Assembly: GCA_032718475.1 (NCBI GenBank) | Contig: JAUCBJ010001808.1 | Location: 1 to 41,753, forward strand | Length of the DNA stretch: 41,753 nucleotides | Direction: 5' to 3' | Source of the DNA: Nemertoderma westbladi | Taxonomy: Eukaryota > Xenacoelomorpha > Nemertodermatida > Nemertodermatidae | In this document: positions 12,418 to 23,044 of the stretch, one piece after another | Layout: each line of letters opens with the position of its first letter | Position numbering within the stretch: position 1 is the first letter of the stretch | Translations under genes and position numbers: made by a program | Notes under the pieces: model-generated | What the model was told of the DNA's origin: nothing | What the model saw: the letters and a program-made list of their open reading frames with translations, nothing else | The model's database searches: none

Positions 12418-12672
12418 ATGCCGCAAATCTGGAAGACCTGTGTCATAAAAGTCCTCTATAAAGGCAAGGGCAGTGTAAACGATCCCAGCAATTATAGAGG
12501 GATAGCAATGATCTGCACGATAATATTGCATTATATATATTGTATTATACACGAAAATATTGACCTCCATGATAAACTCGTCAAAGATTTGGCACTTGCT
12601 TCCCCCAGAGCAATATGGTTTTATACCAGGTCGATCAACAACACTAGCGATCAAGCAGTTTACCGACTTAAT
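12418..12672 (+). pseudogene. LINE C reverse transcriptase, 5' part before an insertion
   Basis: This segment encodes the start of the reverse-transcriptase domain: VLYKGKGSVNDPSNYRGIAM and, further on, NNTSDQAVYRLN, which precedes motif A in this family. The frame is then cut by the insertion at 12677-14759 and resumes after it. It belongs to the same family as the minus-strand copy at 4950-5925. Confidence 0.75.
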
Positions 12673-12676
12673 ATAA

Positions 12677-14759
12677 CCCTTTGCTGCTCGAATTATTTTT
12701 ACTGGTTTAAAAAATTTTTTTTTAGGTTAGATAAACTGAAAACAGTCTAAAAGAACACATTAATGCCAAAAAAATTTTTTTTTTTATTTTTTGAATATTT
12801 TTAATGAATGTTGTTCAGGAACAACAATGAGCATTAAAGGTAGCAATAATATTTGGTAAAATAGAATCAGATTCATCTTTCCCACTGTCATTACTATCTG
12901 GTATGACAATTGAATACACCTTCTCTTTGTTCTGGTACCGAACTACTACTCCAAGGATCGGCATGCTGCATTGGAGCTGCATTTTTAAGAAAACTTTGCC
13001 GGCTTGTCGACAAAATTTCGCCGCTATAACTCCCTATAACCCATGACATTTGCTAGATCATCCGCATCTTCAAAGCCAGTGTCCTTCAAGATGCGTCTCA
13101 AGAAAGTCATGGGCTGTCCACCATTCTTATACACTCCAGGAGGCTGCCAAATCATAAGATTATGCACTGGCTGGTCCTCGCGGCGAAAGCAATGTCCTGC
13201 AAAGCGGAGGCGGCTTTGTTCTACAGTAGTGTCAAGCTTGGGGGGAACCAATGAGAGGCACCTCCAATGTTTTATAGTATCTAGTTGGAGATGTCTGCAT
13301 TGTACTTGACACAGTGAACTACTACTACTACGGTCAGCATGCTGCATTGCAGCTGCATTATATATATATTACATATATATTAAGAATGCTGTGCCGGATT
13401 GTCGACAAAATTTCGCCGCCACAACTGCCAATCACCCATGACATTTTGGCTAGATCATCCGCATTTTAAAGCCAGTGTCGTTCAAGATGCGTCTCAAAAA
13501 AGTCATGGGCTGTCCACTATGCGTATTCACTCCATGAGGCCTCCAAAGCAAAAGATTATGCACTGGCTGGTCCTCACGGCAAAAGCAATGTCCTACAAAG
13601 CGGAGGCGGCTTTATTTTAGTGTCAAGCTTGGGGGAACCAATGAGACACACCTCCAATGTTATATAGTGTCTGGTTGGAGAGGTGTGCATTGTACTTGAC
13701 ATAGTGAACTACTACTACTACGATCGGCATGCTGCATTACAGCTGCATTATATATTTATTACATATATATTAAGAATGCTGTGCCGGCTTGTCGATAAAA
13801 TTGCGCTGCAACAACCCATGAGCCATGACATTTGCTAGATCATCCGCATCTTCAAGGTCAGTGTCCTTTAAGATGCGTCTCAAGAAAGTCATGGGCTGTA
13901 CACCATGCTTATTCGCTCCATGAGAGCGTCAAAGCACAAGGTTATGCACTGGCTGGTCCTCACGGCGAAAGCAATGTCCTGCAAAGCGGAGGCGGTTCCG
14001 TTCAAGTGTCAAGCTAGTGAAGATTACTGGAAAACCTCCAATGCTATATAGAGTTTGGTTGAAGATGTGTTCCTTGTACTTGACAGAGTGAACTCAGCGC
14101 AAAATTCTTGTGAAAGTGCCACCCAGAGATTTGGTATCCTCTGCAGTTATAGCCCAGCATGGACTCCCATATAAGAGTACTGGTACTACTGCTGCCATAA
14201 ATAATCGAACCTTAAGGTTTCGTTTAAGTTACCGAACAATTAATTCGCAAGCATAAAAATCTGAATAGGTAATAATAATAAATATTAGATGAGACACCAG
14301 ATGAGTTATGAGACACCACCTAAATAACTGAGAAATAAAAACTAATAACAGTGTAATTTTAGCTTTCTTAAATGGGCAATGTTGTTGTGGGACAACAATC
14401 TTTAAAACACTACTAACTTGGTTAAAATCTATTAACAATCTATTGGAGCATTCGAAAATCATCTTAGACATGTTTTCCTATCTACTCAATTTTTTTGGAA
14501 CGGAAAAATTAAAGGGAATTGCATTTTTTAACATTATGAATGCACATGTTTTTTCAATTACCGCTTATTGAAGCATATGCTCACAATATGTAAGCCAATG
14601 TTCAAATTTCCCTCTTGAAAGCAAACGAAACTGATCCTCAGGTACAAGAAACATGTTGACAACCCATATCAACCAATCAGATATCACATATTACCATTCT
14701 GAGATTAGGAGAGCCAATAATAGGAATGTTGTTCCGGAACAACACTGCGCAGCAAAGGG
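12677..14759. mobile_element. piggyBac-like DNA transposon copy inserted in LINE C
   Basis: The element starts with ccctttgctgc and ends with gcagcaaaggg, an 11-bp terminal inverted repeat of the CCC(T)n type seen in piggyBac/Looper elements. ATAA is present on both sides (12673-12676 and 14760-14763) as a 4-bp target duplication; canonical piggyBac uses TTAA. Close to the right end is the palindrome gttgttccggaacaac, and a 15/16 copy lies at about 12811-12826 near the left end. Removing the element and one ATAA brings the flanking reverse-transcriptase codons back into one frame, up to the motif A block FRKAFD. That independently fixes the boundaries. No intact transposase is visible; the centre is filled by a LINE 3'-end array. 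Confidence 0.8.
12940..14230 (-). repeat. three tandem copies of a LINE A-type 3' end
   Basis: On the minus strand the C-terminal coding block of the LINE A family (FAGHCFRREDQPVHN, then TFLRRILKDTG) appears three times. The copies are at about 14230-13720, 13720-13330 and 13330-12940, each ending with a gcagctgca/gcatgctgc segment and a short (tac)n run. The unit period is about 375-390 bp. Only the first copy in transcription order (ending at 14230) carries the upstream part that matches 2270-2400 of LINE A; the others start further downstream. All copies have frameshifts or stops. Confidence 0.85.
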
Positions 14760-14763
14760 ATAA

Positions 14764-16200
14764 GACAATCTAGACCAGTATATGCGGCCTATATATATTT
14801 TCGTAAAGCCTTTGATGTTGTACAGTAGACATAGCTATACTCCTTCACAAGTTATATACACAGTTCAACACTAAAGGAAAAACTTCTAGGAAAAACTAAT
14901 TGGTGGTATTTTACAAAACTCAGTTCAAATTTTCGATAGAGTACAGTACGTTACTCGAATTCGATAAAACAGTTGCATGGAAATCTCCAGGGGGATTGCT
15001 CTTCGCCTACAGTATTTCTAATGTTTATATCAGATCTTGCAAACAAACTTCGTTTGACAGGAACAATTTTACGCTTTATATTTTCGCAGATGACCTCGAT
15101 GTTTTTTCAACTAGCAGGGAAGCGATTCAAACAGCTTTGGATAATGTTTATACATGGTGCAGCACAAATAACATGTGTGAAAACCTAGAAAAGACGAAGA
15201 TTATTATGAAGTTTCGCCGTGGCGTGGTGTCCCAAGCAGACGACTTCACTTATGGTGGTGTGGTGGCCGACCTGTGGAAATATGCAATAACTATAACTAC
15301 CTCGGAATTTTATTGTAGCTCACATTATACTTTACTAAGCATGTAGATAAAAAAAACAACGTACATTCTCTTTGATTGGATGCCTGAGGAACGTCAATTT
15401 TGTATCAATTGAAACCGGACTCAAGATATTTGAAATATAAATATATCCTGCTGTAATGTACGCGCTCCCACAAATTGCTAGATTTTTCACTGCATCAAAT
15501 TTAAAAGATATTGATAGAATAAAATCGATATTCTTAAAACGATTATTGAGTTTACCATCTAACGCTTCGTCAACACTAACACACCGTCTATGTAACTGTA
15601 ACACATTTATTGAAAATATTTTAGAACATTTCTCGAATATTTTCAACCAAACAGTATTATATGAATACCGCCAATTCAGAAAAGATAGGGATGATAACTT
15701 TGACGACCAACAATATATAATGGGCCCAGCATTCCGAACAGATTTATGGTGATCAGCAAACCAGAAAAACCGCCATATCTTAACGAGTACAACGTGCCAT
15801 GGGTTTCATCACCTTATTATCTGCGGGAACCCCAAGCAGTTTTTGGATTGTGTTCGGGTGTGTTCTACTGTGTTCGCTTGTGTTCTGTAAAAAGATATAT
15901 CCACCAACCCTTGGAGGAATGTATTTGCAGTTATGTGAAAGGACTTGCCAAAATCGATACCATGTTCTCCAGTGCCCGGATGCACCGCAATTAGCTAGTC
16001 TGGCATGCAGAGACCTCTTAAACTTTATATGATTATAATGTTATATTATTTGACTATAATTATTTAGTTATAAAATAGTGGACGAATTAGCTCCTCTTTT
16101 ATATATACTTGCGTTTTATTAATGTTTTATATTGAATTTGTAACTTTAAATAAATAAGATCAGATTACCCCGCTTGGGGGTGTAGTTTAAAAAAAAATTA
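14764..16200 (+). pseudogene. LINE C reverse transcriptase and 3' UTR, part after the insertion
   Basis: The reverse transcriptase resumes with the motif A region FRKAFD (about 14804-14821). It continues through LQGDCSSPTVF (in one frame at about 14985), the active-site region FADDLDVFS (about 15086) and LEKTKIIMKFRR. Further on come VMYALPQIARFF and the C-terminal Cys/His region CQNRYHVLQCPDAPQLA (about 15944-15994). Several frameshifts and stops break it. The 3' UTR ends near 16200 with taccccgcttgggggtgta followed by an A-rich tail. The minus-strand relative at 4950-5925 has the same layout. Confidence 0.8.
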
Positions 16201-16249
16201 TTATGAAACCTTATAGAGGCACCAAAAATAGTAAAAGTAGAAAGAAACA

Positions 16250-16610
16250 GTAAATAATTAATAATTAATAATATTGTTATATTTGCCGGCTGATCGCGCA
16301 GCACATAGACACAATTGTGGGTTCTGGCATACTCGGTTGTGATACCCTATGTATCAGGTAACCCGTGGTTAAGTGTCTGTTAGGGCGGTTTGGACAAGTC
16401 CAATTTGATGTTATCAATAAATGCAGAACTAGTTCAGAAATCTGGGTTGTTTAGCTTATTTTTAGTGAGCGTATCTTTAATTTTAGTGCTTTGCGTTTGA
16501 TAGAGTTGCTCAACTAGTTTGATTATAAGGGTTTTCTCTCCACACATAGCTAAAGCAAGATGGTTCTGTGGAGATTTGTGCGCCCGAATTATCTTTTTGA
16601 TATGTCTAAA
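16250..16610 (-). pseudogene. possible LINE scrap on the minus strand
   Basis: Read on the minus strand, about 16600-16480 gives LALAMCGEKTLIIKLVEQLYQ. It resembles the LALMLVGEISLMETVINKY segment of LINE B, and degraded sequence follows to about 16270. It is short and broken, so the assignment is tentative. Confidence 0.4.
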
Positions 16611-16683
16611 CATGACCTACTAAATATACGACCATGAAAGCTGCATTCTACCTACTAAATTTAGTACGCATACGTTTTTAAAA

Positions 16684-18672
16684 TAATTTACAATATATTT
16701 GAAGGATTTTATAATAAAAGTCTTCTAGAACATTTTTTTATGATTCATATCAATAGTATTATAATTTTGATACAACTTATTTTAATGGCTATTTTTATAT
16801 ATTATTGGTAAATGCCAGTTCCACTTCGTTGGTGCTTACCTACACCATCTCCTGGAATATTGTGTCTTAATTCAGTGACTTGGCCACCAATTATTCTATA
16901 AATCTTAACGCGTCAGAATATTTATTTTCGCTTTCAATCTTTAACTACAATCGTTTGAAAAGTGTTTTATGGAGTCTATTTAATTACTATCTCTTAGGGA
17001 GACAGGAGGGAAACTGGACGCAAACCCGCCTTGGCGAATTAATATCCCGCCTCAATGTTAAATTCTCAATTTAGGGAAAGGAACAGGTTACATTGGCACG
17101 TTATTTTAACCAAAACAATAACATAAACACAATAGAACAGGTTACAGTTTTATTTTTGAGAGTGTTAATTTGTTATTTGCGTCCAATTTCCCCTGGAGAG
17201 GGATAATTTTTATTGCGTCCAGCCCCCCCCCCCCCCCCTCGCCCCCTCCTATATCTGCTATTAGGACACAGTTTTTATTACATTATTTTTTTTGTTTGTG
17301 TTCTACAGTAGATTGTTTAGCAATTAAGTATCTATTGTAAATTAAATTAGCTAAATTGCGATTTTTGGTCGTTATATTCATTACGTCATTATATTATTTT
17401 AAAGTTTTTTTGGTATGTGATAGATTGGTCTTTCAATTGACCATAGCTAGTGTTTTTTTGGAAGCCAGTGTTTTTTTAAACATTAGCAAATTAATGAAGA
17501 AGGACAAAAGCAAATAACTAGTTGATAATTGGTTAATCTTGTGGAATGTGTATTGTTTATAATGTTTATCTATAATGATAATGAGTACCGGTAAAACTAC
17601 AGAATTATAATGTTCTATAATTTAGCTATTATACATGACTCTGACGCAGTTTGAATTCTTTTACAGCAGATTCTCTCACTGTCTGGGAGTGGGCTTTGGA
17701 GCGATTGTTGGCAAATATGATTACGCGAGAGCGAAAAATAATTATTGTAACTAGTTCGGTATGGGAAGGGCAGCTAATTACGTAAGAATAATTATCACAT
17801 AGTTTGGTTAGAGTCGAAGTTCTGCGGAACTGAAGGGTTTTTTCAAGCATATCTTAAACGGTTATTAAAGTTTTAAACGTTTCTTCAACAAATGCGCATA
17901 ACTGTCTTGTGAGTCATCCTTCTCTTCCCATGTCAAGCAAACTGTGGTAAAGTGAGTTAGTAACAGTTTCATTTTGTAAAACTCACGCACAGTTTTGGCA
18001 CCCTTTCCTACCCTTTCTGTTGAAAATTTTGTGGGTAAGAAAACCTAAAACAATTTCATTTCGACTTTCAGCAGCAATGCAAATTGATTCGTAATAATTT
18101 TCTGCTTCACTTGATAAAACTTCATCAACGTCGATATTTTCTTTAATCAATGCTCGATTTGTTGACCAAAAATCTCAATTTACAGTAGCTAATTTCATTT
18201 ACAATAGATACTTGGAAAAAACACTAGCTAGCATAAATAACAAAAAAATGATATATAAAATACAAGATATTTTTTATGTCTTAATTCATTGCAACCCACC
18301 CCCCTGTGAATCTTAATGCAATTGAAGGGAATATTAGATCGGAAGTGGCAAGTTTTAGCATCGTCTCGAGGCTATTTAATTACTTTTCAAACGCTTGTAG
18401 TTAAAAGATTGAAAGCGAAAATAAATTTTCTGACGCGTTAAGATTTATAGAATAATAATTGGTGGCCAAGTCACTGAATTAAGACACAATATTCCAGGAG
18501 ATGGCGTAGGTACGCTCCAACGAAGTGGAACTGGCATTTACCAATAATATATAAAAATAGCTATTAAAATAAGTTGTTTCAAAATTATAATACTTGACTA
18601 TTGAAATGAATCAAAAAAAATGTTCTAGAAGACTTTTATTATAAAACCCTTCAAATATATGAAAAATTATTG
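16684..18672. mobile_element. long foldback element, arms about 285 bp
   Basis: Positions 16684-16967 and 18386-18672 are inverted copies. Shared blocks include aaaagtcttctagaacattt, ggtaaatgccagttccactt and tggccaccaattattctata. They have scattered substitutions and small indels, roughly 90% identity by eye. The outer ends fade near ataattt...atatatttgaag. The 1.4-kb spacer (16968-18385) holds a poly-C run at about 17223-17238 and no recognisable gene; the short frames at 16880-17074 and 17629-17850 show no family features. I found no clear target duplication, so the class of element is open. Confidence 0.7.
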
Positions 18673-19077
18673 TGACGGGATCGTAGATCCCGACCGGGTA
18701 AGATTTTGTACGCGTCACCGTTCTGCTGGGCTGCTGAGCTAGTGCCCTTTTGGCCGAAGGCCGTTGGGGAAAAATAAGAATTTGTGTTTCTCGATGTTAA
18801 TGTCCCAAAAGATAATAGCACCGTATTAGTTACAGTATGTTATTGAGATCGCAATACAGAATAACAGCAGATATCAGTAATAGATATTGGTTGGTGATGG
18901 TCGAAAACTATGACCGGTCTGCAACTCTGTGATTAATGAACTGACCGGTAAATCAGTAATCAGAATAACTATATGATTGATACACACAGATATTGGCTTC
19001 ACCTCTTATTCTACTTGGCCTTCTGTACCCAATGGATGCTTTCCTATCTCTGTTTACGTGCTCCCCTGCCTGCTATT
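18673..19077. other. non-coding, nothing recognised
   Basis: Contains the small perfect hairpin cgggatcgtagatcccg near 18677. No frame or repeat of note. Confidence 0.35.
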
Positions 19078-19197
19078 TAGTGGGGTCGCTTAAGGTGAAA
19101 ATCGTTAATTGCCGGACAAAAGCATGAAAATGTGACTATATATGTAAAAAAATGTGTAGATTAATCTGAGCCTGTGTACCAAAAAAATTGACTACTT

Positions 19198-19620
19198 CCC
19201 TAGCAACAGGGTGACTTTTTCATAGCAACCGGGTAAAATTGGTCATTTCTGTTATTGAAACTCACCATATACAAAAATTACAATTATATAACTGGGTTAG
19301 TTTATAATATAAGTCTGTACACGTTTCCATAGCAACAAGGAGACCTTTACCTAGCAACCGCTCTATATTTAATGCAATTATGATTGAAACTTGGGATAAT
19401 CAACCTGGCTAGCAATAGAAGATGGTTAGTAATGAGATATGCGCTGATACACGTTTCCTTTCTAACAGGGTGTCCTTTCCCTAGCAACCGCTGTATATTT
19501 AATGAAATTATGATTGAAACTTGGGATAATCAACCTGTCTAGCAATAGAAGATTGTTAGTAATAACATTGGCGCTGATACACATGTCCATAGCAACAAGG
19601 TGACCTTTCCCTAGGAACTG
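19198..19620. repeat. tandem repeat of about 122-131 bp with TAGCAAC boxes
   Basis: The phrase (c)atagcaacaaggtgacc or a close variant recurs at about 19198, 19329, 19458 and 19589. A second phrase, ctagcaaccgct.tatatttaatg.aattatg, occurs between them. The first copy lies in the element's inverted arm, so the array seems to have grown inward from the terminus. Confidence 0.75.
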
Positions 19621-20132
19621 CCTGAAATTTAGTGTAAATCACATCAATATTGTCAAATGCTACAGTTGTAAATAATCCATTACGTAAATTGATAGGGCAA
19701 AACAATATCATAAAATTGTGCTCGTTCAGCAAGGGTACATGCAATAGAGTTTTCTATTTGCAATATCCGATCATATGATAAACATATCCCAAGTGAATGT
19801 ATTTGGTCTATCAATACTTTGCTCCGGGTGGTGCTATGAATTTGTAATCCAATATATTGGGGTAATGCTGGTTTCCTCTTTGTACAATGCCGAACATGGA
19901 GACCTCCAACTGACTGTGTCCTAGATTGTTTATAAAGAAGTTGGAGATAACAAGGAGATCCATATATTTGGCATGAATCGGAAAAGGTGCCAGAAAATGA
20001 TGGAACTTCATGTTGCAATAAATGATATCGACATATATTTGCAGCTTTTGACAATATGGATAGATCAGCATCAACATCACGTACTGCAAATGCCGCCATG
20101 GTCATTTCTTTCATCGATTCTGGAAACACCAA
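19556..20132 (-). pseudogene. fragment of a transposon-associated protein family of unknown function
   Basis: The minus-strand frame 20132-19680 has LPQYIGLQIHSTTRSKVLID followed by LGICLSYDRILQIEN. After a frameshift near 19700 a second frame gives NLRNGLFTTVAFDNIDV. From memory, this run of blocks (PLYIGLKIH.KTR, LG.SISYDR, NLR.G.FTT.AVDNID) belongs to a large protein family found in many copies in invertebrate genomes, probably carried by mobile elements. I know no function for it. Here only the middle survives, inside a TA-flanked element. Confidence 0.5.
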
Positions 20133-20452
20133 AATTACATTTTTCCCATCAGAAACAAACTGAACATTATATTGTTTGAAATGTTGAATAATGTCATGTA
20201 CTCGACTTCTATTTTTAAACCAACCCAGTAATATAATCGTAATTTTTCTATATGGCGAGTTTCAATAACAGATACGACCAAAAGTATCCGGTTGCTATGA
20301 AAAAGTCACCCTGTTGCTAGGGAAGTAGTCAATTTTTTTGGTACACAGGCTAGGATTAATCTACACATTTTTTTACATATATAGTCACATTTTCATGCTT
20401 TTGTCCGGCAATTAACGATTTTGCTATATTTCAGCCTTAAGCGACCCCACTA

Positions 20453-20840
20453 ATTGGCTTATATACTAATTGTCACGTTGGCACTCCCTGTGAGTGTTCC
20501 CCCCCGTCGCTAGCCTAATATTGGGTGTGGGGTGGAGTTCTTTTCTCGGGGTCGGCTTTCCAGACCCCCCCCCCCCCTGGGTGTGTTATTGCTACCCCCC
20601 CTTGATGCAATCGCGAGCTATGTTGCACCAAGGTATCTGGTGTCTCTGTTTGAGACAATTGTGCTCTCTCTTCACACAATTTTCTACAACCTCACTCTAA
20701 TAATCCTCAAGGACCTCGCTGTCCCTTACTTTCTCTCTCACGGACCTCGTTGTCCCTTACTATCTCTCTCACGGACCCCGTTGTCCCTTATTCTCTTCTT
20801 CGGTCCCTTGGGACTCTTCCTCTCTCACTGCTCGCTCCAC
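20453..20840. other. C/T-rich left flank of the Polinton with a short tandem repeat
   Basis: C homopolymers lie at about 20565-20578 and 20595-20601. A phrase of about 32 bp (ggacctcgttgtcccttact...ctctctca) occurs three times at about 20709-20800. The last six bases, ctccac (20835-20840), form the presumed left target duplication. Confidence 0.6.
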
Positions 20841-21160
20841 AGTAGTATATGTTTGTATGACCCGGTTCCATGGTCACCCGTAGCCCATCATTACCATCCA
20901 TTTCTAGTACTGCATCCAATCAGAAGCCACCATTTCAACCTTTACCAGTGGTCGTTATTATTTCAACCAATCAGATGACAGCATTTCATCCGAAACCATG
21001 GTAACCTCTCAAGTTCCCGCTTATTCCGCTAGAGGCGTTATTAGTCACCCAACGCTAGTACTGCATCCAATCACCAACCTTTATTTTACAAGTGTTCGGG
21101 TGTCTACACTTAGCATCAGGTAACTTCTACTATTTTTCAAATCGCAATTTTTCACCAACC
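20841..21160 (+). repeat. Polinton left terminal inverted repeat
   Basis: 320 bp, matching the complement of 38641-38960 with three substitutions by eye. Identity stops sharply after ttttcaccaacc at 21160. Within it ctagtactgcatccaatca occurs twice (about 20905 and 21055). The terminus is the likely site of protein-primed replication initiation and of integrase cleavage. Confidence 0.95.
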
Positions 21161-21230
21161 TTTATTTTACAGATGCTAGGAGTGTCTACAGGTAACGTCT
21201 ACTATTTTTCAAATCGCTATTTTTCACCAG
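21110..21230. repeat. subterminal duplication next to the left inverted repeat
   Basis: A segment of about 75-80 bp is repeated in tandem. ctactatttttcaaatcgc(a/t)atttttcacca appears at about 21127-21157 and again at about 21199-21229, and caccaacctttattttaca(a)g at about 21072 and 21153. The right end of the element has only one copy. Confidence 0.8.
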
Positions 21231-21701
21231 TAACTAAATTTAATTTTGCAATTTTTCAGATAACAAAATATTCAACAGGGTTCGAACTCGGGACTGTTAT
21301 AACTCCTCACAACTCACCAATCACTCTTCCATCCAACCTCGAGAGAAAAAGGCGATAAATATCTGAGTTATACCATAGTCATTGAATTCTTCATCTTCAT
21401 CACAGGTAGCAGATGTTTATAAATAGCTTCTAGTTCCTTAACATAATTACTATAGCATAGAATACATTAATTCAACTATTAATAATAATCGATTTCTTTT
21501 ATCGATGTGACTGGTCGGTCAACTAAGTTAAAATATAAGTTAGAATGACAGGGCTAGCATTGATCAGGTTGCATCTGTTACATGTTACTGCTATTTCACT
21601 CTCTAACTCACGCTAATGTAATAAATTTAGCTGTACACGTTGCATCTGTTACACGAAGCTACTATATTCCTCACTGTACTACAATCACAGTCCTCACAAT
21701 G

Positions 21702-22025
21702 CTACAGGTATATTTATTACATGTAAATTTCCAAGTATTGCTTGAAGTTTTTTTAAATAAATCCATAATTAGAATGAAAACTATTTTGAAAAATAAAAAC
21801 TAAATAAATGATTATTAGAATGTAAAACTTCTGTTTATATGGTTGCTTTAATACAACAGAGTGACTTCTGTTGTATTAAAGCAACCATATAAACAGAAGT
21901 TTTACATTCTAATAATCATTTATTTAGTTTTTATTTTTCAAAATAGTTTTCATTCTAATTATGGATTTATTTAAAAAAACTTCAAGCAATACTTGGAAAT
22001 TTACATGTAATAAATATACCTGTAG
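21702..22025. repeat. perfect 159-bp palindrome spanning the first gene's start
   Basis: Arms 21702-21860 and 21867-22025 are exact inverted copies around a 6-base loop gtgact. The right arm contains the start codon (21961) and the first 21 codons of the first gene; the left arm carries them in antisense. The match continues with one mismatch to about 21696/22031. Nothing similar lies near the other end of the element. Confidence 0.97.
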
Positions 22026-23005
22026 TATTGTTTATGGCAAGTACTTTATATTACTCTCATGCGATAGCAATGTAACAACGTGCTTCTCTTACCAGGATAC
22101 ACTCTACCTTCTAGACGTCTTAGAAATATTAATCAACCGACAAAAGGAATCACCAGTTTCAAGAGGTAATATTTATCCTAATATAGAATTTACAAGAGGA
22201 AAGTTAAATATTTCCACCTGTGTTATTACTGAAAACGTATATATTCAGAAGCAAGGCAAATGTCAAATTCTAAACAAATCACTCATTAATTTATTGCTTC
22301 AGAGTAAGACAGAAATATTAGAATTGTTATCACCACCACTCGAAATAATAAATCAGTGTTCTGTTGTTAATTTAACCAACCCATCTTTTGTTGGTTTTGT
22401 AAGCAAATATAAAGGAACGACTTATATGGGACTATGGGAGATTTCAGCTAGATATTCTGATGCTATTGGTCTTAGGTATTATAATGGATTTAACTTAACA
22501 GCATCGGAAGTAAATTCATTGTGGTATGAATGGAATTATGAAATTAGTAACAAAGGTGTCTTTTCAGAGCTAGATACGGACGATAAAGCTTTATCTGACC
22601 GACTTAAAGTAAAAATAAATGTACAAGAAAAAAAAGTAATTATTACAGACGGAAAGCAAATATTTCCAGTTACATTACGATAAAGACATACCTCATTTAG
22701 AGTTTCTCTATGATATGATGTTAAAGGTTTCATCAACTGATATAGCAGACGGTTTCGCGATTCTATATCAACCAACTTGGAAGTTTAAGGTTAATAAGTC
22801 ATTTCCAGAAGTAGTTTCATCCACATTTAATCCAAAGACATACATCGAAGAGACATCGAGTGATAGAAAGCGCAGATCTACATCTCAAACATCTTCCATT
22901 CCCAACAATGATTCTATACCTACAAAGAAAATAAAAGTTACAAAAGCAAGTGAAGAGGTAGCAGATTACAATATTACAATACATATAAAAACAGTATCAG
23001 ATTGA
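21961..23005 (+). pseudogene. Polinton ORF1, unknown protein broken by one frameshift
   Basis: Codons 21961-22683 give 240 residues and end in TAA. The frame one base later is open through this point and runs to 23005, ending in a Ser/Lys-rich tail with RKRRS and TKKIKVTK (possible nuclear signals). One surplus C in the ttcc at about 22664-22667 accounts for the break, so the ancestral product was about 347 residues. I do not recognise the family. Two segments (about residues 78-120 and 150-190) each show a beta-rich stretch followed by a helix-like one. This loosely resembles PC4-type single-strand DNA-binding domains, but the likeness is weak. It sits between the inverted repeat and the polymerase, in the same direction. 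The start lies inside the 159-bp palindrome. Programmed +1 frameshifting is a less likely alternative. Confidence 0.6.
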
Positions 23006-23044
23006 TTTATTATTAACTAGAGACTTTTCTTTTTCAGTTTCACA

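Larger units (their letters stand above)
19080..20450. mobile_element. TA-flanked element with long terminal inverted repeats
   Basis: The left arm 19080-19232 and right arm 20289-20450 are near-perfect inverted copies starting gtggggtcgcttaagg; the right arm has about 9 extra bases near its outer end. TA lies directly outside both ends (19078-19079, 20451-20452), suggesting a TA target duplication. Inside are tandem repeats (19198-19620) and a minus-strand protein fragment (19556-20132). No DDE transposase is visible, so it is probably non-autonomous. Confidence 0.75.

Noticed and set aside
12940-14230. CRISPR-like direct repeat array
   Set aside because: Units are about 380 bp, derive from a LINE 3' end and have no spacers of regular size.
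18677-18693. Hairpin cgggatcgtagatcccg as a terminator or regulatory site
   Set aside because: A single short palindrome with no gene nearby and no second copy.
20494-20978. Proline/leucine-rich frames at the Polinton's left edge
   Set aside because: They cross the element boundary and arise from C/T-rich tandem repeats.
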